From: Gracilariopsis chorda
Taxonomy: Eukaryota; Rhodophyta; Florideophyceae; Gracilariales; Gracilariaceae
Direction: 5' to 3'
Assembly (NCBI GenBank): GCA_003194525.1
Contig: NBIV01000299.1
Location: 21,091 to 85,090 of the forward strand
DNA length: 64,000 nt
Within the stretch, counting starts at the first letter, position 1. Every line of letters starts with the position of its first letter. A program made the position numbers and the translations under genes. Below the pieces are notes generated by a model, which did not search any database, was not told where the DNA came from, and worked only from the letters and a program-made list of their open reading frames with translations. This document shows, piece after piece, positions 45,100 to 56,678 of the stretch.

Positions 45100-45783
45100 T
45101 AAGTGGAGCCAGAAGGAGGGATAATTGCAACTTATCAATTTTTAATGTACCAGAGTATGATTACTTAAACTAAGTGCTTGACTTTCCAAGAATTCCATTC
45201 TTCGCATGGGGCCTTTCCGAACCGCATTAAGGTAGGAGATGCGAATTCCGAAGGCCAGGCCACGTTGCCCCACTTACTAGTGGAAGAGGCTTCCATTTAG
45301 GGGGTTCAAAAAATTGATTTTTGGGGCTCAAAAATCAGAAAATCGATTTTTGAAAGCCAGAAAATGAAACCGGACCCATAAAAAGGCGGAAGCCGACTAT
45401 TCTAGACGAGAACATGTTGTGATCTAGAAAAAGAAAACGAGCATTGACCAAAGATGATGTAGGTGTCTCGGAGTGGGTCTATGAATCTCGGTATTCATGT
45501 TGAATGTTTATGAGTCAACCTTTAATGTTTTGTATTTGAATTTATAGCGACCGTTTATCGTAAAACCTGTTTGTCTATTTAAGCCTTGAGTTCTATTTGT
45601 TGGTACTGTTGTACTAGAGGTACTCGCGATTGTTGTTGTGCGATTGATACTAAAACTGATTGTACTGTTCTGATTTAAAGGGTCCCTCTGAAATTTCACT
45701 AGGTCCACAAATCACCCTAAGTTTTTCTTAAGTCAACCTTCTATTTTTTTAAAACATCAATGCACCAAAAACTCCCATTAAAC
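45100..45783. other. AT-rich spacer left of the hAT element
   Basis: No gene. Contains a near-palindromic A/T block with repeated GATTTTTGGG and CAAAAATC words at about 45309-45350. Confidence 0.4.
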
Positions 45784-46109
45784 CGTACCACCAGGCCCGT
45801 ACATGTGACTGACTGACTACCACCCAATGTTAGGTGACCAATGACTGACTGACTACAGACCCGGTTTTGAAGTCACTCGATAGTCACATTAGTCTTACAC
45901 GTGTGTAAGTGTATACCTATCACAACCCAAGCGCACGTCCAAGCTGGTCGGCACCGTCGCCGCTGCTCCCTTCCTGTCCCTCAGCAACGGCAACACGCGA
46001 AACCGTCGGCTACATACTGCCGTCATCCGTCCATTGTCGTTGTGAAACCCACCTCCACCCTCTCCCCCTTCCTGTGAGGATCAACAGCTTCCGATTCTCC
46101 ACAATCGCC

Positions 46110-46430
46110 ATGTCCAAAAAGCGTCAGCCCGTATGTGGAGGATGCACAGATGCGCAGCTCGGCGAGATAACTGAACGAGAAGTCACTGCAAAGGAACTTG
46201 TGCAGCAGCAGCATGAAAAACAGAAGAAACGTCGCACTGTAGGCGGCGGTCGTGGGTCAAGTACCAAGACCTCGCTCTGGAGCACCCTTGCTTCTTCGTT
46301 TGAGAACAACGGCAATTGATTTCACTTCTTCTGCAAAGTATGCGATGCTGAGAGAGCCATGAACGGAAATGTCTCGACGAGTAACTGTAGCATTTGGAAT
46401 GCATTGGTATTGGTATGCCGGATCGTGAGC
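46110..46430 (+). pseudogene. hAT N-terminal exon/fragment with BED-type zinc finger, nonsense codon
   Basis: ATG at 46110 (MSKKRQPVCGG) leads to a Lys/Arg-rich region and SLWSTLASSF. TGA at 46317-46319 interrupts just before FHFFCKVCDAERAM and STSN, which resemble the W..F, C..C and STS parts of a BED DNA-binding finger. The expected His pair is not clear. It is either a nonsense mutation or a missed intron; the link to the core at 47308 is also broken. Confidence 0.45.
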
Positions 46431-47307
46431 TGAGTCGAGGACGACATTCATAGTATGGTGCTGCAGTACATGGCTGTCGAACAAGGACTACGAATGTAAC
46501 CCCTTTATGGAGGAATGTGAACCATGGATGGTAATCTGGCACTGCACTGCTGTGCATGGTACTGTAGTGGGCCGTCACTAATTAATTAATTATTTTCTTA
46601 TATTTTATTGTTATAGTTAGTGGAGAGCCACACATTTCGACACTACTGTCAGACTATTGAATGGCTTCGCAGCCTAGTAAAGGGCGACCTGCCCAGGTGA
46701 GGGAGGCGAAGGCCAACGAACAACCAACGCCTTCAGCTCTTGACCCTTTGGCCAGACCGTCAGGAATCCTAAGTCGTTTACGACACAGGGGCACCTATAG
46801 TATCAGTACTTAATCGTTTCTGAGCTATAGCTCTTTGTTCCGAGGATATCCTCACGTGTTTTACAGCTAACTGTTCTCGTTTTGCTCTTTTGTTTATTGA
46901 TATTGTTGTGTTTGCCACAGGACCGTCTGATACTCTTATCTTTTGGCTACGCTGAGTCTCCGCTCTCGGATACGCTGTTCACACACGTGACATTCGTACT
47001 GCTGGTGCTCCCAACTTGGCACTGATCTTCTAGCCCCGTTGCCTGCAAGGCCATACCCACATTCGTGGTTCGTTTGTGGCTTTCCACCCCGCTACCGAGG
47101 CCCTTACAGGCTTTAGTGGAATACCACAGTAACATTGTCAAACACTATCAGACAGCTCATCGCACTCTCTACGATGCGCTCATTACTTTGGAACGATCAA
47201 ATGCGACTGAAGTCACTATTCGATCCCGTATAGAACGTGAGAGAAAGCGAGCCGTATAACGACGCAGCAACACAAGCATCGCTGGTTTTTTTGGCCCGAG
47301 GGCCTGA

Positions 47308-49209
47308 CAAGAAGCACGACACGTTGGAAATGATTCCTCGGGAAGCTCTCAAGATGTACCAAGCGCCGTATTGCAAGCGATCGCCGTTCTTTTGTTCGCC
47401 TACGCTACAAAAATCCCTTTTGAGCGAATGGCTTCCCCTTTGTTGCAGGGTCTGGTCGACATTTTCGGCGGGAGAGCGCAGTTCTCCAGCAAGGATCAGG
47501 TGAACGAAGTACTTTATGACACGTATACCGCTATTTGCTGCATACTGAGGCGTTCTGTAACGAATGCTAAGACGGGATCGATCACGGTGGAAGGCTGGAG
47601 CGCAGCGCTAGAAGCGCCGGTTCTGGGCATGACTTGGCATTTCATCGATAGCAACTGGAAGATACGCTGCGTTCCGATTGCCATTCTTAACATGAGCACT
47701 GCCGTCAAGACTGGCCAGCAAATGAGATGCGTCATCGAAGAAGTGCTGGAACAGAGTCCCATCGTCCGCTCCGACGACATACGTGTGTACGCAGCGACAA
47801 GCGACAACGAAGCGGCAACTGCCCTCGCGGTGGATCTGCTCACTAATTTAGTCGGCTCCGTTCGGTGCGTCGTGCATACTATTGCATTGGCTGTGAATGA
47901 CGTCTTTGAAGACGGAACGGTGTGGAGCAATTACTTGCAGCATTTTAACAAGGTGCCAACCTATTTTAATCATCACCAGAAAGCAGCACAGCTGCTCTCC
48001 CTCAAGCAACTGGATGACAGCAACACTCAGGACCGCATACAGAGGTTGAAGCATGATATACCGACTCGTTGGCGCTCCCGATTAGCAGCCATGTCCGTTT
48101 ATTTGTCTCAAATCGGTACAATCAATGCTGTAGTACATCAGCTAAATATCAGCTCAGAAGACGTTCCCTCACTCACCACCGAACAGCAGGATGTTCTCGC
48201 GGAGTTTATTGCGGTTCTGGCTGAAGTACGACGAGTCGCTCGGCAACTCGAAGCGGACCGAAAGGTAACAATGTCCCGTGCCCTGCGATTGCTACGAGAG
48301 CTGTATGAGACGCTTCTGATCATGGCGGGTGACATGCTGCCAAGTAGTTCTACGGCTGTGGAAGGGTCGCCTGGAGGGGTACTACTGGATGAAGAAGACA
48401 GTATTCTCGATGTTCATGCGTTGCCGTGTCGTCCAAGCTCGGCTCATGCCGACCGTGAGCGTGACGAGGCCGGCCAGATTCGGTTGCGGAAAACGCACCC
48501 GAAAGCCCTGTCCATCAAACTAGCAGATCGCATCGGACATCGCCTTGGCGATCTTTGGAAAAAATTTGATGTTGAGTCGGCAATGTGGGCTCTGATTGAC
48601 GATGAAGCGACTGAACCTGTTTGCGAGATTCATGGCCCGAGACGAGTCTTGCTATTCCACCTCGCAGCTGTTATCGACATTGAAGAATGCTTTCTGGACT
48701 TCATCAAGGCGGACGACTCTGAACGCGAGTCATACATGAAAGTTTTACATGGTGCTGTCGTTTGCGAAGCAACAGAGCCTGACAGCTCTTTGGCAGCCAT
48801 TTTGCACGATCTCGAAGTTGTTTTCGGTCTCTTTCATAAGGGTAGGCGTGATACACTTACTATTACGGGAAGGAGGGAACTGTCTGCAGCACTGTCTTTC
48901 TGGAATGAAGCAAATTACGGGTCCGCTCTCATTAGCCAGGTGCCTTTCAATAAAATCACGATAGCTGCATTGTCCGCCCAGGCCTCCTCCGATCTAGCAG
49001 AACGACTCTTTAGTGATTTTGGTCGTGCCGAAGGCAACCAAGCACAGTCGCTGCGGTCCAGTGCCCTCAAAATGACGGAGATGATACGCGTTTATGTTGC
49101 AAATGAGCTCAAAGACATTTGTCTGCTCCAGAGCGGTCTCCTACATCCCCAAGCCGAGGCGTTCAAGCGTTTGGCACACGTTGTGGAACGTGAGATACGC
49201 AACAATTAG
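47308..49209 (+). CDS. hAT transposase core and dimerisation domain
   Basis: About 630 codons open from 47308 to TAG at 49207-49209, no obvious ATG at the start, so the N-terminus is missing or spliced. hAT features: GSITVEGWS...TWHFID (usual T.DGW; here Glu in the first Asp position), ATSDNEAATA (second Asp), CVVHTIALAVND (C..H block), IPTRWRSR (conserved TRW), and a C-terminal dimerisation region PFNKITIAALSAQASSDLAE then RLFSDFGR (Glu plus hydrophobic pattern). The D-to-E change and broken N-terminus suggest a non-autonomous or dead copy, although the core is uninterrupted. Confidence 0.85.
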   Translation, partial: QEARHVGNDSSGSSQDVPSAVLQAIAVLLFAYATKIPFERMASPLLQGLVDIFGGRAQFSSKDQVNEVLYDTYTAICCILRRSVTNAKTGSITVEGWSAALEAPVLGMTWHFIDSNWKIRCVPIAILNMSTAVKTGQQMRCVIEEVLEQSPIVRSDDIRVYAATSDNEAATALAVDLLTNLVGSVRCVVHTIALAVNDVFEDGTVWSNYLQHFNKVPTYFNHHQKAAQLLSLKQLDDSNTQDRIQRLKHDIPTRWRSRLAAMSVYLSQIGTINAVVHQLNISSEDVPSLTTEQQDVLAEFIAVLAEVRRVARQLEADRKVTMSRALRLLRELYETLLIMAGDMLPSSSTAVEGSPGGVLLDEEDSILDVHALPCRPSSAHADRERDEAGQIRLRKTHPKALSIKLADRIGHRLGDLWKKFDVESAMWALIDDEATEPVCEIHGPRRVLLFHLAAVIDIEECFLDFIKADDSERESYMKVLHGAVVCEATEPDSSLAAILHDLEVVFGLFHKGRRDTLTITGRRELSAALSFWNEANYGSALISQVPFNKITIAALSAQASSDLAERLFSDFGRAEGNQAQSLRSSALKMTEMIRVYVANELKDICLLQSGLLHPQAEAFKRLAHVVEREIRNN

Positions 49210-49317
49210 AGATGACTTTATGGTGACTATAAATGACTGACTACGGGTAAAAAGAGGCTGACTACTGACTTTGACAGCCTTGAAAAAATTAGTCACAAAT
49301 ACGGCCCTGCGTACCAC

Positions 49318-51408
49318 TCCGGCCGTTTTTCTAACTATTGACAGTTGCTTCGCACGTCAGTCAGCGTCTCCCTATCCGCTCCATTCATAAGGATAAATCT
49401 TGGTCAACAAGTTGACATTCCAATCTGTAAGCATCCAGATGGCAAAAAAACTCTGCCGTTAAAAAACACCCCTATTCTGAAGATGGATCTGAAGTTTAAT
49501 TTATTTTTGATTAAAAGAAGCACGGTGCTGGAGATCGACTGTTTCTCAACGTATACGAAGGGAAGAAAGGGTTACCATTTTGCACGTTTCGAACAATGTT
49601 AAGAGAGAAGCCATCACCAAGAAGACCGCAACAATGCATCCAAACGGCGTTGAAAAAGAAGCATTTGTATCGACAAACTTCGGAATGAAATATGTAAGAA
49701 GACGTCAAGGCCAAGCTGAGCGAGAAGTATATATCAACAGGCAAACACAGCTTGCTGCGCAGCACAGAAGAAAGGCGTCCTGGAAATTCCTGCGCAAAAG
49801 AACGATGTCACAGGTCAACTAAGAAGAGCAAGCGGGCGGCTTTGAGGATATATCCAGCACCCCTATATTTTTTCATGATACGCCTGCAGAATAGAAAGAC
49901 GGTGAAGCCGAAAGCCACGAAGAACGTTGGAATGACTGTGTGGTATTCTACAAGCGACTGTAGGGAGCTCTCGGCCAGGACAGAACACACAGAGGAACAA
50001 CACCAGGAGCGGGCGTAGCCTTGCGAGCTACTATCCTAGTTGGGAATCGTGGAACGGAAGTGTACCGGAGCGCGCCACGCGTGGGAGCACAAGGTTGTAC
50101 CTCGCGGGCGTGATCGCGACGGGACGCGGTGAGAATTCACACTGACGCAGTGGAAAGCCACACTTATAGGGTTGCACAGGACAACACACACAAAAACACA
50201 CGGCACAGGCGACGAAGGGGTATTCCTCGAGCACGTTGCAATCCGGGGAGGCATTACCGACGTTCTCTTCTCTTTCACAAACGCCAATATCAAGCAGGAT
50301 GGGCCGCATCCTATTTGGAACTGCAAAGCTAAGTCACTTAGAGCCGGGCTAGTACTGACACGAGTGATTGGTCTAGATTCTAAGGTGTTCAGTGTTTTTT
50401 TGTTTCTTTTACATAGTACGAGAGCCTCATGGTGCTGAAAACAATCCTTGTCCAACCCCACAATGAGCAGGCCTACTTATTCAAGAAGAGACACGCTTTA
50501 CGCAGCCCCGAAACTTTGAGTGCCAAGTACAAGAGGAGCTATATGATAGTAGTTGGGGGCTGTAGTATAGAGGAGTTATTGGATGCTGGGTCTTTAGCAA
50601 ACCCACGCGTACGAGGCATCAACGTACGCGTTTCATAAAGAGAGAGAGAGCTATACGATGTACCATTCGACAAAAGCTTATTACCGTTGTACCTTTGTTT
50701 TGCACACGGATAATTCCCTGATTTAGTTTCTTTGCAGCGAAGCAAACTCATTGCTGCCCTGCGTTTAGTGATATATTAAATAAAATATAAGAGAAATTGA
50801 TCTTTGAGAGATTGTACAGCTTGTAAACAGAAATCTTCCTCTGCACACGGAATCACACGATGTACCGAGGATATTCTTCTTCCTACCTGCGAGGCTCTAA
50901 TGGTACGGTTTGTCGGATTTGCGTCATTTGTATTATATTGTATTCTACATTGTCCTGAGGTTTATGTGGGCTCACAATTCGTACTGCTTTCTTAGGCGGG
51001 TAAGGTAGCACCTACTTGGAATATTTCTCTGCTGACGAGGAGCCAAAAAAAATTGTTAACCACCGTTTGATAATATCTGTGATGGATTTCCTCTTCTTTC
51101 ATCCCTAGCTTCTCACAGAGGCTCAATGCCACTGCGTTATGTGGTTTCTGTTCGTGTTTAAGTGTTTTTAGCTGACGAATACGGCACAAAACAGAGATTC
51201 AAAGCTTTTGCTCTACTGTACCTTATACCTTCATCAACGAATCCTTAAGACATCGTAGCTCCATACATTCGGTATATATGAGAAGCATACTGGTAGTTCG
51301 AGTTAGGTTTATACGTCTATATCGACAAATATCCTAGAATTCGTGTGTGATATGTTCTGCTGTACAGTCCTTTCGTAGCACCCTTCGACAAAAGCTGCAT
51401 TCAAAACT
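49318..51408. other. Intergenic region between hAT and alkaline phosphatase
   Basis: Only short frames on both strands, none with a recognisable domain. An AG microsatellite (about 50640-50650) is present. The phosphatase 3' untranslated region and polyadenylation signals should lie at its right edge on the minus strand. Confidence 0.4.
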
Positions 51409-53616
51409 TTACATCGGCGTGACGTATCCGCCCTTCACAGTGCAGAGCATGGTGGTAGGCATCACAAAAACGGTGGGACCATTTCTGGCACAAGCGCAAA
51501 CATAACCTTTACCCTCTTCACCACAGTGACAGGACTCATCATCGCGTTTGCACTTGATTACATCACTGAATAGATGATCATCAGTATCTATTTCACCGTC
51601 AGTACCGAATCCAAGAGCCGAGGACATGATATGGAAAACCTCAGTATTATCGACGTTGCCACCAACTTTCTCAGCACCCGGCCCATAAGCAAAAAGACCA
51701 ACATCCTGCATGGTGTGCACACCAGTAGAGCCAGCTGGCCCGATGTTACCAGAAAGGAAGATACCGTTCGGGTCATCCTCTGGGTTGCTAAAGTATCCAC
51801 GAGAAGTACGAACACCAGGTCTCTTGATGGACAGAGAGACCTTGTAGTCTTCAGTATGATCTGGGAAGTTGTTCATCCCAGCAGCAAGAGTAGTACGTAC
51901 ATCCCAAGTATCTGGGAAACCATCTCCGTCGCTGTCCATATAATCCGGATAACCGGCGTTACTGTATGTACCGATAGCGGTTCGGCGCGCGCGGTTCGAA
52001 GCGCGAAGGGGCATGCCAGTGGTGGTTTCAGTTGATATGTTGAACACTGTACCAGCGTTGTCAGTGACAGCTGAGCAGTAGTTGTCAACATCAGACACTG
52101 GTTGCTCCTCACTGGCGACAACAGCGTCGTCCCAGATTTTAGTATCAACAGTTCCAAAGACATCGAATCCATGTCCATGATCAGCAGTAGCAAGGATAAG
52201 AGTATCATCTCCATTTTCCTTGGCCCAGGTTTGAACCTTGCCGACGGTGTTGTCCAATTCAATCAAGTCAGAGAGTGTGCGCGGAACGTCAAGCGGATGA
52301 GCAGACTTGTCAATAGATGCGGCCTCAACCATGAGGTAGAAACCTTTCTCGTTCTTTGAAAGGATTTTGATAGCGGACATAACCATTTCGTCGAGGTTGG
52401 GTTGGTCGGTAGGAGCAGGTCCGTCAACCGTAGGGGAATTGGAGGTATCGTTCATGTTGTCAGTATAGACGTTTCGGTCGAGCCATACTTCCATGTTTCC
52501 ATGATGAGATACGGTTAAAAGCTTTTTAGTGCTGTCATCATTAGCAGCAGCGACCATCTCAGCACGGGTATGAGTAACAGTGTAGCCCTTTGCCGAGTAG
52601 TTAAAATACATGTCAGACCCGTCTATAGAGTCTTTCGGCTTAAAATACTTGCCGCCGCCGCCCATAATAACGTCGGGTTGTACGGCCAGTACGCAGTCCT
52701 GGCAGCCGTTGATAGCTTGGGAAGTTATAGCAGCCTTCTCGGCACGACGGCGCACGTGAGACCAGACCGCAGCCGGAGTGGCGTCTTGAATCTCCGCGGT
52801 AGTGACAACACCAACGGACATACCGAACTTGCGTTTGATGTGTTCTGCAATGGTCTCTTGCTTCGGGTGAGCGAAGACATCGTCACCAGAATCAGCGTAC
52901 ACACCCAAAGCATTGACGGAGGACTTCTGTCCAGTATTGAAAGAGGTAGCAGAGTTAGCTGAATCAGTAATGATGGAGTCAACGCCAGCCGGGTTTTGCA
53001 GGGCGTGATACGGGAACTTTTCCATATTCAACTTGTCGTTGTACTTGCCGTGGTACATACCACGGGAGACAAGACGAGCCGCGGCCATCATCGGAAGAGC
53101 CATACCGTCCCCAACAAATAGAACGACATTCCTTGCCCGTCTCTTGGTGGGTTCGCGCAAAACGTATGAAACCTCTGTGGTGACACCACGCGCAAGTACA
53201 GTAACCCTAACAGGACCCTTTCCATACTTCTTGTCAATAACAACGTTACGATACATGAAAGCGTAAGATTTGAATCCCTCGGGGGTTTGATCAGCCTGAT
53301 CCTCAAAAGCCTCCAACGTCCAGTTTCTAAGGTGTGGTTCCTTTCCAAAAAGCGACTCTGGAGTGAGCACATCACCTGATGGAAGAGATAGTTTGATGTC
53401 CATCAAATGACGGAACTGAGTCTGAATAGTTTGGTTTTCTGGGATGTGGAGGGCAACTTGGAAATCGAAAATGGTCTCACATTGGAGATTGGTATCGTCA
53501 ATGGGATAAATGCAGACGTTCTTCCCTAGTGGGCAGCCGAAATGACGCTCCGGTTTCTGCAAGGCGAATGCGGAGAGTGCGAAAAGGGCGGTGAGGAAGA
53601 CGAACGAGATTTTCAT
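51409..53616 (-). CDS. Secreted alkaline phosphatase, PhoA-type
   Basis: Hydrolyses phosphate monoesters outside the cell using two Zn and one Mg, releasing phosphate. 735 residues in one exon, starting at the first ATG, 53616, with a signal peptide MKISFVFLTALFALSAFA. Family motifs in order: VLFVGDGM (metal Asp, about 169), TDSANSATSF (phosphorylated Ser, about 218), QDATPAAVWSH, FYLMVEAASIDKSAHP (about 425), LATADHGHGFD (about 478), GVHTMQDVGLFAYGPGAE (metal His, about 633). An insertion near residue 560 has DSDGDGFPD, a calcium-binding loop pattern. The C-terminal tail is Cys-rich (CHCGEEGKGYVCACA). No membrane anchor is obvious. Confidence 0.92.
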   Translation of the reverse strand: MKISFVFLTALFALSAFALQKPERHFGCPLGKNVCIYPIDDTNLQCETIFDFQVALHIPENQTIQTQFRHLMDIKLSLPSGDVLTPESLFGKEPHLRNWTLEAFEDQADQTPEGFKSYAFMYRNVVIDKKYGKGPVRVTVLARGVTTEVSYVLREPTKRRARNVVLFVGDGMALPMMAAARLVSRGMYHGKYNDKLNMEKFPYHALQNPAGVDSIITDSANSATSFNTGQKSSVNALGVYADSGDDVFAHPKQETIAEHIKRKFGMSVGVVTTAEIQDATPAAVWSHVRRRAEKAAITSQAINGCQDCVLAVQPDVIMGGGGKYFKPKDSIDGSDMYFNYSAKGYTVTHTRAEMVAAANDDSTKKLLTVSHHGNMEVWLDRNVYTDNMNDTSNSPTVDGPAPTDQPNLDEMVMSAIKILSKNEKGFYLMVEAASIDKSAHPLDVPRTLSDLIELDNTVGKVQTWAKENGDDTLILATADHGHGFDVFGTVDTKIWDDAVVASEEQPVSDVDNYCSAVTDNAGTVFNISTETTTGMPLRASNRARRTAIGTYSNAGYPDYMDSDGDGFPDTWDVRTTLAAGMNNFPDHTEDYKVSLSIKRPGVRTSRGYFSNPEDDPNGIFLSGNIGPAGSTGVHTMQDVGLFAYGPGAEKVGGNVDNTEVFHIMSSALGFGTDGEIDTDDHLFSDVIKCKRDDESCHCGEEGKGYVCACARNGPTVFVMPTTMLCTVKGGYVTPM

Positions 53617-54637
53617 GTTTCTGGGAGGAGCCGTGCTCTCCAGGCAGGGCAGAAGAAGGTACCGTCGGAACAAGTCGCATATGGAGATGAGCACATGTTC
53701 ATGTGCGGAGGTGCTGGGGCGGTTTAAAAAGGCTGCGGTGACGAAACGGTACCATTGGCAGCGGGGGACTATTGAGATCTGCTGTTGGCCGTGTTGGGGG
53801 CTCGCTACTGGATGCGGTTTAGAATGCCACGCGGAAGATGCGGAGAATATTCGGCGTCTGGTGAGCCGTTATCTCGAAGACGCCACGCATGCACATGCCA
53901 AGTTGGCGCCCATGCCAAGTGAGTTGTTATGGGCATGCGTATTGGCACGGCACGAAGGGAGCACACGCGCGACACCTGGGCGAAGCACAAACGCCCTCAC
54001 AACTTCCGTTCATTTTTCATAACATTTCACAACTTGAGCTCCACTCCGCAACAACTCACCTTCACCTACGTCACCGGTACCTTTGCAGCGGATCGAAGCA
54101 TGCTCCCTCACCTGTGTGGAAGTTGGCTTTTGAGATATTAGCGTTCTACCCCTTAGAACATGCGACCTCTCAATGGCACAAGAGTGCGACCAAAGAACTT
54201 CCTATACCCTTATGCGATTCTATTGAAGAAGAATCTCATGAATATGTGTTTCGCAGACATCAGTGCTTTAAGCACCCACCCAATTTCGTCCTGGCCAAGC
54301 ACAATTCAATAGGAAAGAGTGTACAATGCACTTTATAACACGGGCATGAAGATTCCTCTTTATCCTCTCTGAGCTCCTCTTGTACCGAACGGAGACATGT
54401 ACAGTGCGCGAACTCTTTTAAGCACACCCACCCGACTGCCCATAAAGGCGTTTCAAAGGTGCAAGCATGACACTAGTCACGCTTGCATAAGGGCAAAACG
54501 GGTGCCCAAAACGACAGTGGTATGCATATGACGCAGTTCTGTTTCATACAGAGTACAAAATAAATCATACAGCGAAATAGGTTTAAACACGCGAAACAAG
54601 TTATGACATATCTAATAAAAATTAAGGTCCTTATTGT
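53617..54637. other. Upstream region of the phosphatase gene
   Basis: The minus-strand TTTTTAAA at about 53723-53730, some 110 bp before the ATG, could be a TATA-like element. Short direct repeats of CATGCCAAGT at 53893-53925. No gene recognised. Confidence 0.35.
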
Positions 54638-55640
54638 TCTAGTACTTTGTAGTACCATCGAGCTTGTCCATCACAGCTAACAAGCGTCTAGGAAAGAATT
54701 GATACAGTTTCTGCATGTAGTCTGCAGTGACACTGCGCCATACATTAAGAATAGAGTGCTTAAGATACCTGAAATTCTCGAACTGCTTACGGTTTGTGTA
54801 AACCTTCCTACCCATTAGTCCCCGGACGTTCTCAATTATGTTGAGATCTGAAGACTTAGCAGGCTAAGATAAAAGCAGAACCTGATGTTGGAGTAAACAG
54901 TTTTTTTGTTAAAATAGAACAATGAACTGATGCCCCGTCCTCTTGCTACACTCAAGTGACAGAAGTCCAAATATTTTTGCAGTCCAGAACAGTACTCCAC
55001 GCTATAGCACATCGCAATACTTCTTAGAATCCTGAGTGTCCAATAAAAATAATGAGTCACTGACATTATACAATAATAGCACCTCAAACCATGAACGATT
55101 TATCACTTTCAAGACGAGAGAATAGACGTCGCATATCAAATCATGCCATTAATATAGAAGACCATCTGCACCGTCAAGTTCGAATTTTTTATCATCTGCG
55201 AACACAACTTTATTCCGAAGAAATATCCCTAAGATATGTTGCGTCGTGCCCATTGTAGCTGTGCTATGTTATGATGGTCGGTCATTCATAGCTCCTGCAT
55301 CATTTTCGAATATTTAAGGTTTTTACCATCTCTGAGTAGCTACTGCACCCTAAGAACAGATAAAATGAAATTGAGGTCACTTTTCAAATCAGATGCACTT
55401 GAGTTGCCCTTACATGTCTCCCGTATCAAAGCGCGATGTTGCTGTAGAGACAGTTTTCAAAAACTGTTTGGCGATAGTCGGCTGATTCGGCTTTGTTTTT
55501 GAAATTAAAAAGCTTCTCACAGCCCCAACGGGGCTTGTATGTGCTCTGCAATTTATCGTAAAGATAGTCCTTAATGGCGGAGTGCGGATATCCTTTCTTT
55601 CTCAAATTAAGACAAGTACCTTCCCCTCGCCATATTTGGG
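54638..55640 (-). pseudogene. Tc1/mariner-like transposase remnant
   Basis: The minus strand carries the Tc1 catalytic landmarks in broken frames: KVVFADDKKFELDGADG (first Asp block, about 55165-55215) and AKSSDLNIIENVRGLMGRKV (equivalent to SPDLNPIEN, third catalytic residue Glu, about 54785-54855). The end is ...MDKLDGTTKY followed by TAG near 54640. A helix-turn-helix-like stretch lies upstream (about 55540-55610). Several in-frame stops. Terminal repeats and TA target sites not identified. Confidence 0.7.
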
Positions 55641-56678
55641 GCCATAGTTGGGATAGACAAGCAACGCAGGGTTTGGTGTCACTAGTACTAAAAAGTGTTA
55701 GAAAAGAGGTTTGAAGTGGCGGAAAGCTCTGCCATTTTTGTGAAGTATGTCATATAGTATTTTGTGGGTTTAAAGAAGTTTTATTAGGTGTTTTAATGAC
55801 AACAGAGCTGTAGTTTTTATCTATGACAAAAATAGTCTACGAATTTTATTAACTAACCAAATTGCAGCGTGCACGACATCGCTATACCGCCAAAGCATGC
55901 TGATCACTACAATAGAAGCTTGTGGCTGGGTGTTCTTACCAGCCTTTCGCGCATTGTATGATTTTTGATCTTTGCGCTGCGGTGTTGAACTCATGGCCGC
56001 AGACAATGACCAAATAGCCATGCATCCTTTCAAGAACTACAGCGCTGTTCATTGATACCACTTTAGCATTTCTAACTCTTGCGCATTGGATTCAGAAGTG
56101 CAACATATACCTGCAAAGGTACAGAATTTAAAACATTTCTTCTACCCTTGTACTATTGATCAATAGTACCAATGGTATACGGGTAAACCGAACATGGTCA
56201 CATCACATTTTTAGCCCTTTCAAGAGATTCTGCATGCCACAAAAAAGTCACCACAAGAAAACTGACATCTCCATTTACAAGTACCCGTGCAGGCTTGATA
56301 TTTCTATGACGAAAAGACGAAAATAGCTATCCATCTCTCGCAGCACCGCGTACGCATCGCATTTAAATATTTTGTAGTACGAGCACGTATGGCACAGGAC
56401 TTAGCAGCATGAATGTGAGGATTGTAATTTGGTAAACTGCAGTAGTCGATCGTCCGAAAAAGATAAGGTTTAACGCCATTCCGTTTCTGAGGGGTTGATC
56501 TATCATGCCTTAGGCGAGTGAACGGGTAACCAAAAAGATCTTTCCCTACAACTGCTTCGATATACGCAGTGATTTGGACATATATTGTCTTCGATTTGCA
56601 GCTCGCTGACACTACATAGCGAGCTGCTGATCTAAGACAATACGGAACAGCAGGAACCCTTTTTCCGCTTTCGGCATC
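55641..56678. other. Spacer left of gypsy C
   Basis: No gene recognised; a short palindrome GGTACTATTGATCAATAGTACC-like sits at about 56150-56172. Confidence 0.4.

Larger units (their letters stand above)
45792..49309 (+). mobile_element. hAT-superfamily DNA transposon
   Basis: 3518 bp. Left end CAGGCCCGTACATGTGACT, right end (minus strand) CAGGGCCGTATTTGTGACT: matching terminal inverted repeats starting CAG as usual for hAT. Flanked by an exact 8-bp duplication CGTACCAC at 45784-45791 and 49310-49317, the hAT hallmark. Subterminal TGACTGAC words recur near both ends, possible transposase-binding repeats. Confidence 0.93.

Noticed and set aside
50036-50461. Minus-strand 141-residue frame next to the phosphatase
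   Set aside because: No motif, overlapping frames of similar length on both strands.
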